This document shows positions 3,742 to 5,828 of a stretch of DNA of 5,828 bases, in pieces. The notes beneath the pieces were generated by a model, which made no database searches, was not told the origin of the DNA, and was given only the letters and a program-made list of their open reading frames with translations. Where the stretch lies: positions 84,722-90,549 of the forward strand of contig PBHQ01000014.1 of the NCBI GenBank assembly GCA_002719475.1, in the 5' to 3' direction. How positions within the stretch are numbered: position 1 is the stretch's first letter; the number at the start of each line of letters is the position of its first letter. Source of the stretch: Methanobacteriota archaeon (GTDB taxonomy: Archaea > Thermoplasmatota > Poseidoniia > Poseidoniales > Poseidoniaceae). Both the position numbers and the translations under genes were made by a program.

Positions 3742-5828
3742 ATGAAGGAGATAATTAAGTCATTTTTCCGAGAACGCAGTCTTGTAAACCACCAGTTGGC
3801 ATCATATGACGACTGTATCCCCTCTTCTGATTCAAGCTTTTCAAGGATGGAGAAGATAGTTCAATCCATTCGAGTAGGTACCGATGAGGAAATCGACGAT
3901 GACCAGGGCGGTATAATCAAACTCGACGTAATCGATCAGGATATCGTAGTCCGTCTCAAGAAAATTCAGTTGGGAACCCCTACCATTCGCGAAGCCAATG
4001 GTAGTGAGCACGATGCTACACCGATGGAGTGCCGTCTACGCAAGTTGACATACATGTCTCCAGTAATGATCGATTTCACCATCTATAGGAACGGAATACC
4101 ACAGAACCCAGAGAAGGGTGTGCAAGTTGGTAGCCTACCAATCATGACGCGCTCAGCACGCTGTAATCTTCACCCCAACCATTTGGTTAAGGATGGTGTT
4201 CTCAATCCATCCCACTCTGAGGAAGATCGAAAGATTGCTCATGACCTTTGGCGCAAGAGGGGAGAAGACCCGCTTGACCCAGGAGGCTACTTCATCATCA
4301 ATGGAACAGAAAGAGTTCTAATTTCTATGGAGGACCTTGCTCCAAACAGGGTTACTATCGAAATCAACAAGCGTTATGCAAAGAAGACAGAAGTTGCAAA
4401 GATTTTCTCTCAGAAAGAGGGTGTGCGCAAACCACTGACTGTCGAGAAGCGACGTGATGGAATGTTGATGGTTAAGATTAGCACTGCAGGAACTACCCCC
4501 ATCCCTGTGGTACTATTGATGCGTGCACTTGGAATTGAGAAGGATCAAGATGTCTTCCAAGCCATTGCTGGCCCAACTCAGACCTTCAAGTACATTGTTG
4601 CAAACATCAACGAAGTCAAAGACAATGAAGAGTACGATGTAGAAAATGTCGAAGAATCTCATCAGTGGTTGGAGAAGAAGTTCGCTGCAGGTCAGCAGAA
4701 GGAATACAGAGAAGCAAGAGTTCAACAGTTGTTGGACCGCGAAGTCCTGCCTCACCTAGGTGACGCACCTGAAGACAGGAAGAAGAAGGCCATATTCATC
4801 GGTAGGATTGTCCGCCAAGTATTGGAGATGGCTTTGGATGACAAGCCTCCGAATGATAAGGACCACTACGCCAACAAGCGTGTAAGGCTAGCTGGTGACT
4901 TGTTTGAGGATTTGTTCCGCGTTTCAATGAACCAGTTGGCTCGTGACCTGAAGTATCAACTTGAGCGCCATCACAACCGCAAGCGAGACCTGAAGATTAC
5001 TTCTTGTTTGAGACCAGATGTTCTGACTTCGAAGATATTGCACGCTCTAGCGACAGGAAACTGGGTCGGTGGCCGCAGCGGAGTTAGTCAGTTGTTGGAC
5101 AGAACAACCTATCTGGCTGCACTCTCTCACTTGCGAAGAGTGACCAGTCCATTGGTTCGCAGCCAACCACATTTCGAAGCTAGAGATTTGCACCCGACTC
5201 AGTGGGGACGACTTTGTCCAAACGAAACTCCTGAAGGACAGAATTGTGGATTGGTGAAGAATGCCTCGCAGATGATTGACATTTCTGAGCAAGTCGACGA
5301 GAAGGAAATCAAGGCCCGCCTAGATGAGATGGACGTATTCCAGCCTGAGGATTGGACAGATGGTGATAGGATTCACGTGAACGGAGATATCTACGGTATT
5401 CACAAGAGAGGTAAGAATCTAGTCAAGCAGTTCAAGAATGCGCGACGTAGAGGTTCCATCAGGCCTGAAGTTAGTATCAGGCATGATATTGTCAACAAGG
5501 ACATCTTCATCAATACCGATAAAGGAAGAATTCTGCGCCCATTGTTGATTTTGCACGATGGCGCTCCTCGATTGACCAGTGATGATCTCAAGGCTCTCGA
5601 TAGTGGTGAGATGTTGTTCAGGGATTTGTTGAACCGAGGAGTTGTAGAATGGGTAGATGCAGAAGAGGAAGAAGATCTATTGGTCGCTCCTCGACCCTTC
5701 ATCCTACCGGCCACTGCTCCTGACTCCTGCAAGAAGATTGCCGGTCGCCCATTGACCTATGAGAATGTAGAATGGATAAACATGGGAGAGGAAGGAGTAG
5801 ATCACGCCAAACTCAAGGCCAGGGTAAA
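3742..5828 (+). CDS. rpoB: DNA-directed RNA polymerase subunit B (Rpo2), unsplit, 3' end outside window
   Basis: The catalytic second-largest subunit of archaeal RNA polymerase; 695 codons are visible with no stop. Family landmarks appear in order: RLRKLTYMSP in the protrusion (98-107); the GGYFIINGTERVLI motif (181-194) followed by APNR (200-203); KDHYANKRVRLAG (373-385) closing the lobe; ALATGNW (435-441) followed by GVSQLLDRTTY and the SHLRR segment; the fork signature CPNETPEGQNCGLVKN (492-507); and the external domain with INTDKGR (590-596) and DAEEEE (639-644). Unsplit archaeal B subunits are about 1,100-1,200 residues, so a little over half is present and the hybrid-binding and wall domains lie beyond the window. 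In many methanogens, haloarchaea and Archaeoglobus the gene is divided into B'' and B' near the INTDKGR region; here the frame is continuous across it. The start is set by a GGAGGG site. Confidence 0.98.
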   Translation, partial: MKEIIKSFFRERSLVNHQLASYDDCIPSSDSSFSRMEKIVQSIRVGTDEEIDDDQGGIIKLDVIDQDIVVRLKKIQLGTPTIREANGSEHDATPMECRLRKLTYMSPVMIDFTIYRNGIPQNPEKGVQVGSLPIMTRSARCNLHPNHLVKDGVLNPSHSEEDRKIAHDLWRKRGEDPLDPGGYFIINGTERVLISMEDLAPNRVTIEINKRYAKKTEVAKIFSQKEGVRKPLTVEKRRDGMLMVKISTAGTTPIPVVLLMRALGIEKDQDVFQAIAGPTQTFKYIVANINEVKDNEEYDVENVEESHQWLEKKFAAGQQKEYREARVQQLLDREVLPHLGDAPEDRKKKAIFIGRIVRQVLEMALDDKPPNDKDHYANKRVRLAGDLFEDLFRVSMNQLARDLKYQLERHHNRKRDLKITSCLRPDVLTSKILHALATGNWVGGRSGVSQLLDRTTYLAALSHLRRVTSPLVRSQPHFEARDLHPTQWGRLCPNETPEGQNCGLVKNASQMIDISEQVDEKEIKARLDEMDVFQPEDWTDGDRIHVNGDIYGIHKRGKNLVKQFKNARRRGSIRPEVSIRHDIVNKDIFINTDKGRILRPLLILHDGAPRLTSDDLKALDSGEMLFRDLLNRGVVEWVDAEEEEDLLVAPRPFILPATAPDSCKKIAGRPLTYENVEWINMGEEGVDHAKLKARV

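Noticed and set aside
3482..3745. 87-codon plus-strand frame overlapping rpoH
   Set aside because: It is out of frame with the conserved RpoH core and has no family signature.
5400..5732. 110-codon minus-strand open frame inside rpoB
   Set aside because: It is opposite the conserved external domain of RNA polymerase subunit B. The Ser-rich, low-complexity translation is a shadow.

Overview
This window looks archaeal, most likely a marine Thermoplasmatota such as Marine Group II (Candidatus Poseidoniales). The best evidence is an RNA polymerase H subunit (Rpo5, found only in archaea and, as the Rpb5 C-terminal domain, in eukaryotes) directly followed by an archaeal/eukaryotic-type B subunit. 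The tRNA gene encodes no CCA end, a TATA-like box sits upstream of it, and the methyltransferase is of the archaeal/eukaryotic HemK2/Mtq2 type. The Poseidoniales placement is inference from the gene set and the small two-TM membrane proteins; no search was run.

Left part (1-1377, + strand): the 3' end of an unrecognised gene with a very basic C-terminus, a weak hairpin/T-tract that could end its transcript, then two small membrane proteins in tandem. The first has a strikingly acidic N-terminal tail and two predicted membrane segments. The second is an extracytoplasmic domain held between two membrane segments. They are separated by 24 nt and lie in the same reading frame, with one TGA between them.

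Middle (1362-2798, - strand): one uninterrupted 478-residue protein that fuses a HemK2/Mtq2-like glutamine methyltransferase domain to a biotin protein ligase with its C-terminal domain. It converges on, and overlaps by 16 nt, the membrane gene to its left. Its start is divergent from the tRNA/RNA polymerase cluster.

Right part (2799-5828, + strand): a GC-rich 184-nt intergenic stretch with a TATA-like element, tRNA-Lys(UUU), rpoH with an unusual N-terminal extension of about 95 residues, and rpoB, which runs off the window. rpoH and rpoB are 12 nt apart with a good Shine-Dalgarno between them and are surely co-transcribed; the tRNA may share the same transcript. rpoB reads through the point where many euryarchaeal B subunits are split into B'' and B', so this lineage has the unsplit form.

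The most unusual items are the methyltransferase-biotin ligase fusion and the extended RpoH. I saw no mobile element, CRISPR array, integrase or defence system.
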